Shown here in pieces: positions 27,231 through 35,896 of a stretch of DNA of 64,000 nt (position 1 is the stretch's first letter; every line of letters starts with the position of its first letter). The translations under genes and the position numbers were made by a program. Origin of the DNA: Amycolatopsis sacchari (lineage in GTDB: Bacteria; Actinomycetota; Actinomycetes; Mycobacteriales; Pseudonocardiaceae); NCBI RefSeq assembly GCF_900114035.1, contig NZ_FORP01000001.1, positions 496,001 through 560,000 of the forward strand, written 5' to 3'. The notes beneath the pieces are model-generated. The model was not told the DNA's origin and ran no database searches. It saw only the letters and a program-made list of their open reading frames with translations.

Positions 27231-28265
27231 TCAGTCGCCGAGCGCCTTGCGCACGCGCGGCAGGACTTCGGTGCCGAGCAGTTCGATCGCCGTCATGACC
27301 TTCTCGTGCGGTACGCCGGACCAGTCCATCTGCATCGCGTACCGGTCGGCGCCGGTCAGCTTGCCCACGCTGATGATGCGGTCGGCGACCTCCTCGGGCG
27401 TGCCGACGAACAGGGCCTGCGCGTTGTGGGTGTAGGCGTCGTACTCGGCGCGGGTGGGGATCGGCCAGCCGCGGGCCTTCGCCCCGTACTTCATGGTTTC
27501 CAGCCAGTACGGGTAGAAGGTGTCCTTGGCCTCCTGCGCAGTCCTCGCGATGAAGCCGATCGCACCCATCGTGACGTGCAGGTCCTCCTTCGCGTGCCCC
27601 ACCGACTCGCCTGCGCGGCGGTAGAGGTCGACCAGCGGGGCGAAGCGCTCGGGGCGCCCGCCGATCACCGCGTAGACCACGGGCAGGCCGAGCAGGCCGG
27701 CGCGGGCGGAGGACTCCGGGTTGCCGCCGGTGCCGATGGAGATGCGCAGGTGGTCGCGGTACGGGCGCGGGTAGATCTGGGCGTTTTCCAGCGGCGGGCG
27801 GAACCGGCCGGACCACGTGAGCGGGCGCTCGCGGTCGATGCGCAGCAGCAGGGCAAGCTTCTCGTCGAACAGGTCGTCGTACTCGGCCAGGTCGGCGCCG
27901 AACAGCGGGAAGGACTCGGTGAAGGAGCCGCGCCCGGCGAGCAGTTCGGCGCGGCCGCGGCTGAGCTGGTCGAGCGTGGTGAACTGCTGGTACAGCCGGA
28001 CCGGGTCTTCGGTGGAGAGCACGGTGACGGCGCTGCTGAGGGTGATCTGCCGGGTCACGCTCGCGGCGGCCGCGAGGACGGTGCCGGGGTTGGAGATCGC
28101 GTAGTCCTCCAGGTGGTGCTCGCCCAGCCCGTAGAACGACAGGCCCAGTTCGTCGGCGAGCTTGATGCGCTCGAGCGTCTGCGCGAGCTTGTCCGCCACG
28201 GAGTCCTGCTCGCCGGTGAGGGGGTCGCGGTGGCGGTCGCCGAAGCTGTAGATGCCGAGTTCCAT
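27231..28265 (-). CDS. LLM-class flavin-dependent oxidoreductase
   Basis: A 344-residue luciferase-like TIM-barrel monooxygenase or dehydrogenase (MELGIYSFGDRHRDP, ISNPGTVLAAAASVTRQI, SVGHAKEDLHVT). The region LELAGRG-like (AELLAGRGSFTESFPLFG) and ISIGTGGNPES fit the FMN-using branch, though F420 use cannot be excluded. ATG at 28265 has AGGGA upstream; frames running further upstream are antisense to the GH3 gene and rejected. It is monocistronic and divergent from the glucosidase gene. The substrate is unknown. Confidence 0.88.
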   Translation of the reverse strand: MELGIYSFGDRHRDPLTGEQDSVADKLAQTLERIKLADELGLSFYGLGEHHLEDYAISNPGTVLAAAASVTRQITLSSAVTVLSTEDPVRLYQQFTTLDQLSRGRAELLAGRGSFTESFPLFGADLAEYDDLFDEKLALLLRIDRERPLTWSGRFRPPLENAQIYPRPYRDHLRISIGTGGNPESSARAGLLGLPVVYAVIGGRPERFAPLVDLYRRAGESVGHAKEDLHVTMGAIGFIARTAQEAKDTFYPYWLETMKYGAKARGWPIPTRAEYDAYTHNAQALFVGTPEEVADRIISVGKLTGADRYAMQMDWSGVPHEKVMTAIELLGTEVLPRVRKALGD

Positions 28266-28394
28266 GGTCCCTGCCTTTGGTTGACGTGTCATCGACACTA
28301 ACAGGACGAGCCGCGCTTTTAGTCCGCGCGGGAGTGGACCGGACCAGTGCCGAATGCGACTTTCGGACCCTTCCCTCCCGCCGGGTTGTGGAAT

Positions 28395-28426
28395 ATGTTG
28401 TGACGCGCAACATTGCTCGATCGAGC
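28395..28426. promoter_or_regulatory. inverted repeats in the LLM/GH3 divergent region
   Basis: Two nearby dyads: ATGTTG-N7-CAACAT (28395-28413) and the perfect 12-bp palindrome GCTCGATCGAGC (28415-28426). They lie between divergent starts at 28265 and 28512 and are plausible binding sites for a regulator of the glucosidase gene. No regulator gene is adjacent. Confidence 0.4.
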
Positions 28427-28511
28427 GGCTCCACCCACCCCGACGGGCCGGCGCACTTCTGGCGCGGCCCGACCCGGTCCTGCACGCACCCTGCAACGGA
28501 GGAGGATTCGT

Positions 28512-30431
28512 GTGAGAACGCTTTCCCGCAGACGCAGTTCCCGCTTCGCGGGGGCGGTGCTCGCGGCCGCCGCGCTGACCGCGACCGCGGTACCCGCCGC
28601 GAGCGCGGCGCCGGTCACCGCCGAGCGCACCCCGGCCTACCTCAACGCCCGGCTCCCGGTCGCCCAGCGGGTCGCGGACCTGCTCGGCCGGATGACGCTG
28701 GCGGAGAAGGTCGGCCAGATGACCCAGGCCGAGCGCGGCGCCATCGACTCCAGCCAGCAGCAGATCACGGACCTCGCCCTCGGGTCCGTGCTCTCCGGCG
28801 GCGGTTCGACGCCCGCGGACAACACCCCGGCCGGCTGGGCGGACATGGTCGACGGCTACCAGTCGCGAGCGCTGGCCACGCGGCTGCACATCCCGCTGCT
28901 GTACGGCGTGGACTCGGTGCACGGCCACAACAACCTGGTCGGTGCCACGATCTTCCCGCACAACATCGGTCTCGGCGCCACGCGTGATCCGCGGCTGGTG
29001 CGCGAGGTCGAGCACATCACCGCCACCGAGACCAGGGCGACGGGCCCGCAGTGGGCGTTCGCGCCGTGCGTGTGCGTCGCGCGGGACGACCGGTGGGGCC
29101 GCACCTACGAGTCGTTCGGCGAGGACCCGAAGCTGGTCCAGCAGATGACGACGGCGATCGACGGGTTCCAGGGCACCAGCCCGAAGGACCTCGCGAAGCC
29201 GGACCACGTGCTGGCGACCGCGAAGCACTTCGCCGGTGACGGCGACACCACCTACGGCACGTCGACGAGCGGTACGTACACGACCGACCAGGGTGTGACG
29301 ATCACCGACTGGCAGCACTTCGCGCAGGTCGACCTCGCGCCCTACGTCACGGCGGTCCAGCAGCACGACGTCGGCAGCATCATGCCGTCGTTCTCCAGCG
29401 TGCAGTGGACCGACCGGCCGGGCAGCACGCCGGTGAAGATGACGGCGAACAAGGAACTGCTCACCGACGTCCTGAAGCGCAAGATCGGCTTCGACGGGTT
29501 CCTGATCAGCGACTGGGAAGCCATCCACCAGCTGCCGGGCGACTACGCCACGCAGGTCCGCACCGCGGTCAACGCGGGCGTGGACATGTTCATGGAGCCC
29601 TACAGCGCGCCGCAGTTCGTGTCGACGCTGACCGCCGAGGTGCAGGCGGGCCGGGTGCCGGTGTCCCGCATCGACGACGCCGTGAGCCGGATCCTCAAGG
29701 CGAAGTTCGAGCTGGGCCTGTTCGAGCACCCCTACACCGACCGCTCGAACGCCGGTACGATCGGTTCGCCGCAGCACCGGGCCGTGGCGCGGCAGGCGGT
29801 CGCCGAGTCGCAGGTGCTGCTGAAGAACTCGGGTGGCGCGCTGCCGCTCAAGCCGTCGCAGAAGATCTACGTGGCCGGCGTGAACGCCGACGACCTCGGC
29901 AACCAGGCCGGTGGCTGGACGGTGACGTGGCAGGGGCAGTCCGGGAACACGAGCTTCCCGGGCACCACGATCCTGCAGGGCATCCAGCAGGTGGCGCGGA
30001 ACGTCACCTACAGCGCGGACGCGTCGGCGCCGACCGCCGGTGCGGACGTGGGTGTCGTCGTGATCGGTGAGACCCCTTACGCGGAGGGCGTCGGCGACGT
30101 GGGCAACGGCCACACGCTGAACATCTCGGCCGCCGATCGGGCGAACATCGACAAGGTGTGCGGCGCGATCAAGACGTGCGTCGTGCTCGACGTCGCGGGC
30201 CGGCCGCAGATCGTGACCGACGAGCTGGGCAAGATGGACGCCTTCGTGATGTCCTGGCTGCCCGGCAGCGAGGGCGCGGGCGTGGCCGACGTGCTGTTCG
30301 GCAAGAAGCCGTTCACCGGGAAGCTCTCGGTGAGCTGGCCGCGCAGCGAGGCGCAGGAGCCGATCAACATCGGTGACCGGAACTACGACCCGCTGTTCCC
30401 CTACGGCTACGGGCTCACCACCCGCCGGTAG
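28512..30431 (+). CDS. secreted glycoside hydrolase family 3 beta-glucosidase
   Basis: A 639-residue exo-acting glycosidase. Residues 1-33 are a signal peptide (RRRSSRFAGAVLAAAALTATAVPAASA). The GH3 N-terminal barrel contains IPLLYGVDSVHGHNN, ATAKHFAGDGDT and the nucleophile Asp334 in LISDWEAI. The C-terminal GH3 domain ends at NYDPLFPYGYGL, with no fibronectin-III domain, which is the exo-1,3/1,4-glucanase (ExoP/plant ExoI-like) layout. GTG at 28512 has GGAGG six bases upstream. It stands alone. Likely role: releasing glucose from beta-glucans outside the cell. Confidence 0.93.
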   Translation: MRTLSRRRSSRFAGAVLAAAALTATAVPAASAAPVTAERTPAYLNARLPVAQRVADLLGRMTLAEKVGQMTQAERGAIDSSQQQITDLALGSVLSGGGSTPADNTPAGWADMVDGYQSRALATRLHIPLLYGVDSVHGHNNLVGATIFPHNIGLGATRDPRLVREVEHITATETRATGPQWAFAPCVCVARDDRWGRTYESFGEDPKLVQQMTTAIDGFQGTSPKDLAKPDHVLATAKHFAGDGDTTYGTSTSGTYTTDQGVTITDWQHFAQVDLAPYVTAVQQHDVGSIMPSFSSVQWTDRPGSTPVKMTANKELLTDVLKRKIGFDGFLISDWEAIHQLPGDYATQVRTAVNAGVDMFMEPYSAPQFVSTLTAEVQAGRVPVSRIDDAVSRILKAKFELGLFEHPYTDRSNAGTIGSPQHRAVARQAVAESQVLLKNSGGALPLKPSQKIYVAGVNADDLGNQAGGWTVTWQGQSGNTSFPGTTILQGIQQVARNVTYSADASAPTAGADVGVVVIGETPYAEGVGDVGNGHTLNISAADRANIDKVCGAIKTCVVLDVAGRPQIVTDELGKMDAFVMSWLPGSEGAGVADVLFGKKPFTGKLSVSWPRSEAQEPINIGDRNYDPLFPYGYGLTTRR

Positions 30432-30439
30432 CCCCGCCG

Positions 30440-30484
30440 GACCCGGTGCCCGCCTCGTTCCCGCGGCGCGGTGGGCACCGGGTC
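30440..30484. terminator. hairpin between convergent genes
   Basis: Inverted repeat GACCCGGTGCCC and GGGCACCGGGTC directly after the glucosidase stop, with its right arm covering the stop codon of the convergent polymerase gene. Confidence 0.6.
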
Positions 30485-31448
30485 ATCCCCCTTCGGCTTG
30501 ACGCCGGGCGCGAGCCCGGCGTTTTCCTTCGTGCATGGCCTGGACGCGGGCGATGGGGATGGCCCTGCCCTCCTCGACGAGGTCCTCCGGCAGCGGCTGG
30601 GGCTCGGGCATCAGCTCGGCCCACGGGTCGGCGTCGCCGAGGCGTTCCAGCGCGGTGCGGATCGTGAAGTCGCCCGGGGTCCCGGAGTCCAGCTCCGCCC
30701 AGTCGAGGGGGAAGGACACCGGCAGCCCCGGGCGCACGCGGGGGCTGTACACCGAGACCACGGTCGCGCCGCCGGCGCGGGTGGAGTCGAGGAACACCTT
30801 GCCGTGCCGGTCCTCCCTGATGAACGCGGTGGTCGCGAGCGCGGGGTCGAGCCGCTCGGCCCGCGCGCCCAGCGCCCGCCCGGCCGCGGCGGCCTGCTCG
30901 GCGTCCACGCCCGGGGCCAGCGGGACGAAGACGTGCACCCCCTTGGCGCCGCTGGTCTTCACCGCTCCGGCGAGCCCGCTGTCGGCGAGGGCCTGGCGCA
31001 CCAGGTGCGCCGCCTGGACCGCGAGTGCGAACGAGTCGTCCTGCTCGGGCGGGTCGAGGTCGAGCACGAGGTGGGTGGGGTGCTGCGGCTCGCTCGCGGC
31101 GGCGAGGCCGGGGTGGTACTCGATGGCGCGCTGGTTGGCGAACCACAGCAGGGTGCGCCGGTCGTCGCAGAGTGCGTAGGTGACCTGGCGGCGGGAGCTC
31201 TCGGCCCACAGGGTCGTGCGCGGTACCCACTCCGGCGTGTACTTCGGCAGGTTCTTCTGCATGAACGCGTCCTGCCCGCGCAGCACGCGGATGACCGACA
31301 GGGGGCGGCCGCGCAGGGCGGGCAGCATCCGGTCCGCGACGGCGTCGAGGTAGTCGACGAGGTCGCGTTTGACGGCTCCCGCGCCGTCGAACAACGGCTG
31401 GTCCAGGTGGGTCAGCGCGACGCCGTCGCGTTCGTCGTTCCCGCTCAT
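30483..31448 (-). CDS. stand-alone LigD-type polymerase (PolDom) of the AEP family
   Basis: A 321-residue archaeo-eukaryotic-primase-type polymerase, like the polymerase domain of LigD used with Ku in non-homologous end joining. Visible are the catalytic acid pair D130/D132 in LVLDLDPPE, KTSGAKGVHVFVPL, and SVYSPRVRPGLPVSFPLDW. The ligase and phosphoesterase domains are absent and no Ku gene is nearby, so it is one of the separate PolDom proteins common in actinobacteria. ATG at 31448 has only a weak ribosome site. The last residues are Arg-rich (KRRARARRQ). Confidence 0.9.
   Translation of the reverse strand: MSGNDERDGVALTHLDQPLFDGAGAVKRDLVDYLDAVADRMLPALRGRPLSVIRVLRGQDAFMQKNLPKYTPEWVPRTTLWAESSRRQVTYALCDDRRTLLWFANQRAIEYHPGLAAASEPQHPTHLVLDLDPPEQDDSFALAVQAAHLVRQALADSGLAGAVKTSGAKGVHVFVPLAPGVDAEQAAAAGRALGARAERLDPALATTAFIREDRHGKVFLDSTRAGGATVVSVYSPRVRPGLPVSFPLDWAELDSGTPGDFTIRTALERLGDADPWAELMPEPQPLPEDLVEEGRAIPIARVQAMHEGKRRARARRQAEGG
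30501..30525 (+). terminator. intrinsic terminator inside the antisense gene end
   Basis: ACGCCGGGC-gcga-GCCCGGCGT followed by TTTT reads as a classical Rho-independent terminator on the plus strand, i.e. for the glucosidase transcript. It lies within the last codons of the polymerase gene on the other strand, in the part coding its Arg-rich tail. Confidence 0.7.
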
Positions 31449-31546
31449 CCGGACAGCCAACCAGGCGCGGCCCCGGTCGGCAACTGTCTACTGTGGACTC
31501 GACTGTCTGGTACACTGAGGACGACGGCGGGAACGAGAGGGGTGGC

Positions 31547-31858
31547 ATGCGGGGTACCGGGGAGCGGATTTCCCGGCACCGGTCCGTGTTCCTGCTGCTC
31601 GCCGTCGCCACCTTGCTGCTGTCGCTCGCGACGCCGACCTGGCCCGGTGCCGCTCCCCGGCACACCGACCGCGTCGCCGTGCTCGCGCAGCAGCCGTTGC
31701 CGCACTGCGCGGTCGCGTCCGTGCCCGTCGTGCTGCCGCCCGGCTGCCCCGAACCGCCGCCGTTGCGTCCCGCGCTGGACGCGCCGAGGGTCGCGTCGTG
31801 GGTGACCCGGCCCGGCGTGCCGTCTCACGTCTCCGCACGGGATCCCCCGGTCTCCTAG
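31547..31858 (+). CDS. small secreted or membrane-anchored hypothetical protein
   Basis: 103 residues with an N-terminal hydrophobic segment (VFLLLAVATLLLSLATPTW), then a Pro-rich, Ala/Val-rich tail with two cysteines (PHCAVASVPVV, PPGCPEP). ATG at 31547 has a good GAGAGGGGTGG site. I do not recognise it. It lies 72 bp before the antiporter gene with a hairpin between, so both could share a promoter near 31,480-31,520, with the hairpin tuning read-through. Confidence 0.55.
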   Translation: MRGTGERISRHRSVFLLLAVATLLLSLATPTWPGAAPRHTDRVAVLAQQPLPHCAVASVPVVLPPGCPEPPPLRPALDAPRVASWVTRPGVPSHVSARDPPVS

Positions 31859-31878
31859 GCACCGAATCCCGTCCACGC

Positions 31879-31901
31879 CACCACTCCCGACCGGGGTGGT
31901 G
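31879..31901 (+). promoter_or_regulatory. hairpin in the antiporter leader
   Basis: A 9-bp stem (CACCACTCC pairing with GGGGTGGTG, one G-T pair) with a 5-base loop lies between the small secreted gene and the antiporter. It may be an attenuator or a weak terminator; no T run follows. Confidence 0.4.
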
Positions 31902-31930
31902 TGCTTCCGCCTGCCTTTCGGAGACCCCTC

Positions 31931-33127
31931 ATGACGACCGGACACGCCCTGCTCGCCGTCGGCGGTGCCTTCCTGGCCGCCGGCCTGCTCGCCCGAGCCG
32001 GCCGCCGCATCGGCCTTCCCACCATCGCCCTGTTCATGCTCGCCGGATTCCTGTTCGGCCCCAACACCCCTGGACTGTCGCTTGTGGATGATCCGGCCGA
32101 GCTCGGTGTGCTGGCCGGGCTCGGGCTGGTGTTCCTGCTGTTCTCGCTCGGGCTGGAGTTCTCGCTCGGCGACCTGGTCGCCGGCGGGCGCAGGCTCGCC
32201 GCCGCGGGCGCGATCTACCTCGTGCTCAACATCGGCGGCGGGCTCGCCTTCGGGTTCGCGCTGGGCTGGGGGAGCAGGGAGGCGCTCGTGCTCGCCGGGG
32301 CCGTGGGCATCTCGTCCTCGGCGATCGTGACGAAGCTGCTGCTGGAGACCGGGCGGATGCGCCACCCGGAATCACGGCTGGTGCTGGGCATCGTCGTGCT
32401 GGAGGACGTCTTCCTCGCGCTGTACCTGGCGATGTTGCAGCCGGTGCTGGGAGCCGCCGACGGCCTGGGCGCGGCGCTGGCCGAGTTCGGCAAGGCGTTC
32501 GGGTTCCTGGTGGTGCTCGCGGCGCTCGCGCGGTGGGGCGGGCGCGCGGTGTCGCGTCTGCTCGGTTCGGCCGACGACGAACTGCTCACCGTGTGTTTCG
32601 TCGGGATGGCGGTGCTCGGGGCCGCGGTGGCCGAGGAGCTGGGGGTGTCGGACGCCATCGGCGCGTTCATGGTGGGTGTGCTGCTGGGCGGCTCCTCGGC
32701 CGCGCCGCGCATCCACCGGCTGGTCCAGCCGCTGCGGGACGCGTTCGGCGCGTTGTTCTTCTTCATCTTCGGCCTGAGCATCGACCCGCGTGCGGTGGGC
32801 CCGGTCGTGGTGCCGGTGCTCGTGGCGGTGGTGCTGACGGTCGTGCTGAACCTCGCCGCCGGCGCGGCCGCGGCGAAGCTGCACTCCTACGACCGGCAGG
32901 CCGCGGTGAACGTGGGTCTGACGGTGCTCACGCGGGGTGAGCTGTCGCTCGTGCTGGCGGCGCTGGCCGGTGCCGCGGGGCTGGATCCGCGGATCTCTCC
33001 CTTCGTCGCGGGGTACGTGCTGCTGCTCGCGGTCGTCGGGCCGCTGGCGGTGCTGCGCTCGGACCGCCTCACGCGCCTCCTGCCCGCCCGGCTGTTCCGC
33101 GTGGAGGCGGGCAGGCCGGGCGGGTGA
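31931..33127 (+). CDS. CPA2-family cation:proton antiporter (Kef-type)
   Basis: A 398-residue integral membrane protein with about twelve or thirteen hydrophobic segments: LGLEFSLGDLVAGGRRLA, the conserved AVGISSSAIVTKLL, and VSDAIGAFMVGVLLGG. There is no TrkA-N nucleotide-binding domain at the C-terminus, so it resembles the bare membrane part of KefB/YbaL. Likely role: K+ or Na+ efflux against H+. ATG at 31931 is preceded by GGAG. It is convergent with the small secreted gene on the other side. Confidence 0.88.
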   Translation: MTTGHALLAVGGAFLAAGLLARAGRRIGLPTIALFMLAGFLFGPNTPGLSLVDDPAELGVLAGLGLVFLLFSLGLEFSLGDLVAGGRRLAAAGAIYLVLNIGGGLAFGFALGWGSREALVLAGAVGISSSAIVTKLLLETGRMRHPESRLVLGIVVLEDVFLALYLAMLQPVLGAADGLGAALAEFGKAFGFLVVLAALARWGGRAVSRLLGSADDELLTVCFVGMAVLGAAVAEELGVSDAIGAFMVGVLLGGSSAAPRIHRLVQPLRDAFGALFFFIFGLSIDPRAVGPVVVPVLVAVVLTVVLNLAAGAAAAKLHSYDRQAAVNVGLTVLTRGELSLVLAALAGAAGLDPRISPFVAGYVLLLAVVGPLAVLRSDRLTRLLPARLFRVEAGRPGG

Positions 33128-33131
33128 GGCG

Positions 33132-33389
33132 TCAGGACTGCGGGACCATGAGCGGCTCGTTGCGCAGGTACAGCACCGGTCCCACGCAGTGCCACTGGCC
33201 GGGCAGCCAGCGGCCGGCGAGCTGCCCGGCCATGCCGGCGGCCTCGCAGAAGTAGCTGCTGCCGAAGTCCTGCACCTTGGTCCAGTCGCCGTCGTCGGAC
33301 GTCACGGCCGACGCCGGGAGCGGGGCCAGCACCAGTGCGGTGCCGGCCGCGGCGGCGGTGGCGAGGCGGCGGACGGTCCTACGGTTCAT
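33132..33389 (-). CDS. small secreted protein
   Basis: 85 residues with a clear signal peptide (MNRRTVRRLATAAAAGTALVLAPLPASA). The mature 57 residues hold two cysteines (YFCEAAG and QWHCVGP) likely to form a disulfide, plus several Trp. ATG at 33389 has GGAGGAG upstream and overlaps the end of the terpene cyclase gene by 11 bases, so the two are probably co-transcribed. Function unknown. Confidence 0.75.
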   Translation of the reverse strand: MNRRTVRRLATAAAAGTALVLAPLPASAVTSDDGDWTKVQDFGSSYFCEAAGMAGQLAGRWLPGQWHCVGPVLYLRNEPLMVPQS

Positions 33390-34461
33390 GTCTCCTCCAC
33401 GGGGTTTCCAACGGGTCCCACCACCAGGCGATGGCGGGGATGGGCAACGGGTCCTGCCGGGTGTCGGAGGGCGTGCCGGCCCAGCCCGGCCCGGCGGACA
33501 CCGGCTGGGCGCCGTAGCCGCGGTAGCGCGGCACGCGCAGCGCCCAGTCGGTGTTGCCGCGGATCGCGTGCCCGAGGCAGTCCAGGTACGCGCGGAGCGC
33601 GGGGCTCGCGTCCGGTCCGGACGCGACCCGCTCCCGCACGGTCAGGAACCGCGCCATGACGCGGTCCCTGAGGCGGTAGGCCTCGGCGAGGGCCTCCTCG
33701 GGGGAAAGTCCCTCGGCGGCACGCAACACGGTGATCAGGTTCTGGTCGGTGTGGTCCTCGGTGGTCTCCTTCCGGTGGGAGTGCAGGTCGTTGTCCCACG
33801 ACGCGATGAGGTTGGCCATTTCGGTCAGTGCGCGCACGGCCGGGGAGTCCAGCTCCGCGGCCGGTACCTCGGCCCCCATCGCGATCTCCAGCAGGGCGAG
33901 GGTGGGCGGGCCACCCGAGCTGCCCAGCCGCATCGCGGTGTAGTCGTCCAGGGTGGGCACGCGGCCCGCGGCCCGGTTCGCCACCTGCCAGGCGACGCCG
34001 AACAGCCAGGCGCGGTGGGCGTCGGCGAACCGGCGGGCCTGCACCGGGGTGCCGCAGGCGGCGATGGCGCGGCCGATGTCCTGCAACGCCAGGACGAACG
34101 GGTCGCCGGAGGACGGGTCGTGCCACGGGTTCTCCAGCGCCCGCTGCAGCGGGCCGACCATGGCCAGGAACCGGGCAGGGTCCGCGCTCAGCTCGCCGGC
34201 GTCGCACCGCACGTCGTCGAACGCGAATCCCCAGTAGACCCAGTGCACCGCGGCCTGGAGCCCGTCCCGGCACCCGTGCGGGGCGAACCGGGCGTAGAAC
34301 TCGGCGCTGTTCGTGCCGAGCACGCGGGCGCGCCCGCGTGCGTCCCCGTAGAACCGGAACCGGTCGAGCCAGGTGACCGCCGTGCGCTCGATCTCGTCGA
34401 CGTCCGGGTGGATCGCCGGCTCGATGGGGCAGTAGAACGGGCGCAGCTCGAGCGTGGTCAT
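33379..34461 (-). CDS. class I terpene cyclase
   Basis: A 360-residue cyclase that ionises a prenyl diphosphate and cyclises the cation. It has the Asp-rich metal motif FDDVRCD (D82, D83), the pyrophosphate-sensing Arg178 in YTAMRLG, the NSE triad NDLHSHRKE (N224, S228, E232), and the C-terminal RYRGY. Length and motifs fit a bacterial sesquiterpene (or diterpene) cyclase. The product cannot be told from sequence; geosmin synthase is excluded because that enzyme is double-length. ATG at 34461 has AGGAG. It is divergent from a prenyl diphosphate synthase, which should supply its substrate. Confidence 0.92.
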   Translation of the reverse strand: MTTLELRPFYCPIEPAIHPDVDEIERTAVTWLDRFRFYGDARGRARVLGTNSAEFYARFAPHGCRDGLQAAVHWVYWGFAFDDVRCDAGELSADPARFLAMVGPLQRALENPWHDPSSGDPFVLALQDIGRAIAACGTPVQARRFADAHRAWLFGVAWQVANRAAGRVPTLDDYTAMRLGSSGGPPTLALLEIAMGAEVPAAELDSPAVRALTEMANLIASWDNDLHSHRKETTEDHTDQNLITVLRAAEGLSPEEALAEAYRLRDRVMARFLTVRERVASGPDASPALRAYLDCLGHAIRGNTDWALRVPRYRGYGAQPVSAGPGWAGTPSDTRQDPLPIPAIAWWWDPLETPWRRHEP

Positions 34462-34781
34462 GGGCGGCTCCTGGCAGGACGTGCGGGCACGACGGCGGAA
34501 AAAGCCGTGCGCGAAAAGGGATTTCGGATTTTCCGGCGAGCGCCGGTGAGATCACTATGACCGCCCCCGCCGCCCGGCAGCAACAGCAGTCACGCGAACG
34601 AGTAGCGGATTGCCTTGGTGCGCAAGGGGTTTACGCAGCGGTGCGGGTTTCGCCCATCCGGTCGGTGCGGGCGGCCCGGACGAGTGGTGGGGATCGCCCC
34701 CTGGTTTTGCCCGTGGTGCCGGTGTTATCTAGCGCGACGGGCGCCGGCACGCCCGGAACCGTCGTTTCGCGAGGAGGCACC
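34462..34781. other. divergent promoter region of the terpene genes
   Basis: A 320-bp gap between the cyclase (minus) and the prenyl synthase (plus). An in-frame extension of the synthase runs back to 34557, but has no ribosome site and no family sequence, so I treat it as non-coding. The region is slightly less GC-rich than its surroundings. I could not define a convincing -35/-10 pair. Confidence 0.45.
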
Positions 34782-35876
34782 ATGTCAGCTCGGCTCGTCG
34801 ACGTGTCACCGGCCCCCGAGCCACGGGCACCGGTGGAAGGGGACTTCGGCTGGTTGCGGCGCCGCGTCGACGCGGTGCTCGACGAGTTCCTGGAGGCGCA
34901 GGCGCGGCACCCGGTGGACGCGTGCCTGCCGCCGCTCGTCGACGTCGTGCGGGAGTTCGTGCGCGGCGGGAAACGGCTGCGGCCGCTGTTCTGCTACTGC
35001 GGCTGGCTGGCCGCGGGGGGTGCGCCGGAGGGCGGCCCGGTGGTGAAGGTGGGAGCGGCGCTGGAGCTGTTCCACACGTTCGCGCTCATCCACGACGACC
35101 TGATGGACTCCTCGCGGCTGCGGCGCGGCCGCCCGACCGTGCACCGGGTGCTCGCGGACCGGTACTCCGGCAAGGACTCCGAAGCGGCGGCCCGGTTCGG
35201 GCTCAACGCGGCCATCCTGGTCGGCGACCTGTGCCACGCCTGGTCGGACGAGCTGCTGTGCGCGGCGGGCGAGCGGTGGCGCCGGCGCGCGGAGCCGGTG
35301 CTGCACGCGATGCGCACGCAGGTGATGGCGGGCCAGTACCTCGACCTGGCGGGGGAGCGGACGGACGACGCGCTCGACCGCAGCTGGCGCGCGCTGCGGC
35401 ACAAGACCGCCGGGTACACGGTGGAGCGTCCGCTGCAGGTCGGGGTGATGCTCGCCGACGGCGGCCCGGAGGTGCTGCGGCTGTGCACCGCCTACGGCAG
35501 GCCGCTCGGTGAGGCGTTCCAGTTGCGTGACGACCTGCTCGGGGTGTTCGGCTCGCCCGAGGTGACCGGCAAACCGGTGCTCGACGACCTGCGCGAGGGC
35601 AAGCCGACCGTGCTGATGAACCTGACGTGGCAGCGGGCGGGTGCCCGGCAGCGGGCGGTGATCAAGGAGCTGCACGGGAACCGGGAGCTCGACGACGCCG
35701 GTGCCGAGCGGCTGCGGGAGATCATCCGCCGGACGGGTGCGGACTCCGCCGTCACCGAGCTGATCGAGCTGAAGACCGCGCAGGCGCTCGCCGCGCTCGA
35801 CGCCGCACCCGTCCCGGCGCGGGCGCGCACCGCCGCCACCCAGCTCGCCGACGCCGTCGCGCGGCGCACCCGATGA
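34782..35876 (+). CDS. polyprenyl diphosphate synthase (FPP/GGPP type)
   Basis: A 364-residue trans-isoprenyl diphosphate synthase. It has GGKRLRPLF, the first Asp-rich motif HDDLMDSS (D105, D106, D109), and the second in QLRDDLLGVFG, with GKPTVLM. The residue five positions before the first Asp is Phe (FALIHDD), which in this family tends to limit product length to C15, though C20 is possible. ATG at 34782 has GAGGAGG just upstream. It is divergent from the terpene cyclase and is followed immediately by an ABC exporter, so the three functions likely act together. Confidence 0.92.
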   Translation: MSARLVDVSPAPEPRAPVEGDFGWLRRRVDAVLDEFLEAQARHPVDACLPPLVDVVREFVRGGKRLRPLFCYCGWLAAGGAPEGGPVVKVGAALELFHTFALIHDDLMDSSRLRRGRPTVHRVLADRYSGKDSEAAARFGLNAAILVGDLCHAWSDELLCAAGERWRRRAEPVLHAMRTQVMAGQYLDLAGERTDDALDRSWRALRHKTAGYTVERPLQVGVMLADGGPEVLRLCTAYGRPLGEAFQLRDDLLGVFGSPEVTGKPVLDDLREGKPTVLMNLTWQRAGARQRAVIKELHGNRELDDAGAERLREIIRRTGADSAVTELIELKTAQALAALDAAPVPARARTAATQLADAVARRTR

Positions 35877-35896
35877 CCGCCGAGGAAGGAGACCGA

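Noticed and set aside
28395-28426. A transposon end or attachment site
   Set aside because: The dyads are short, unique, and sit in a divergent promoter region, which fits operators better; no target duplication was seen.
27231-30113. A 960-codon minus-strand frame running through the glucosidase gene into the LLM gene
   Set aside because: Only its last 344 codons look like protein of a known family; the rest is antisense to the GH3 gene, and the LLM gene has its own ATG with a good ribosome site.
34557-34781. N-terminal extension of the prenyl diphosphate synthase
   Set aside because: No ribosome site and no family similarity; the ATG at 34782 has a perfect GAGGAGG site.
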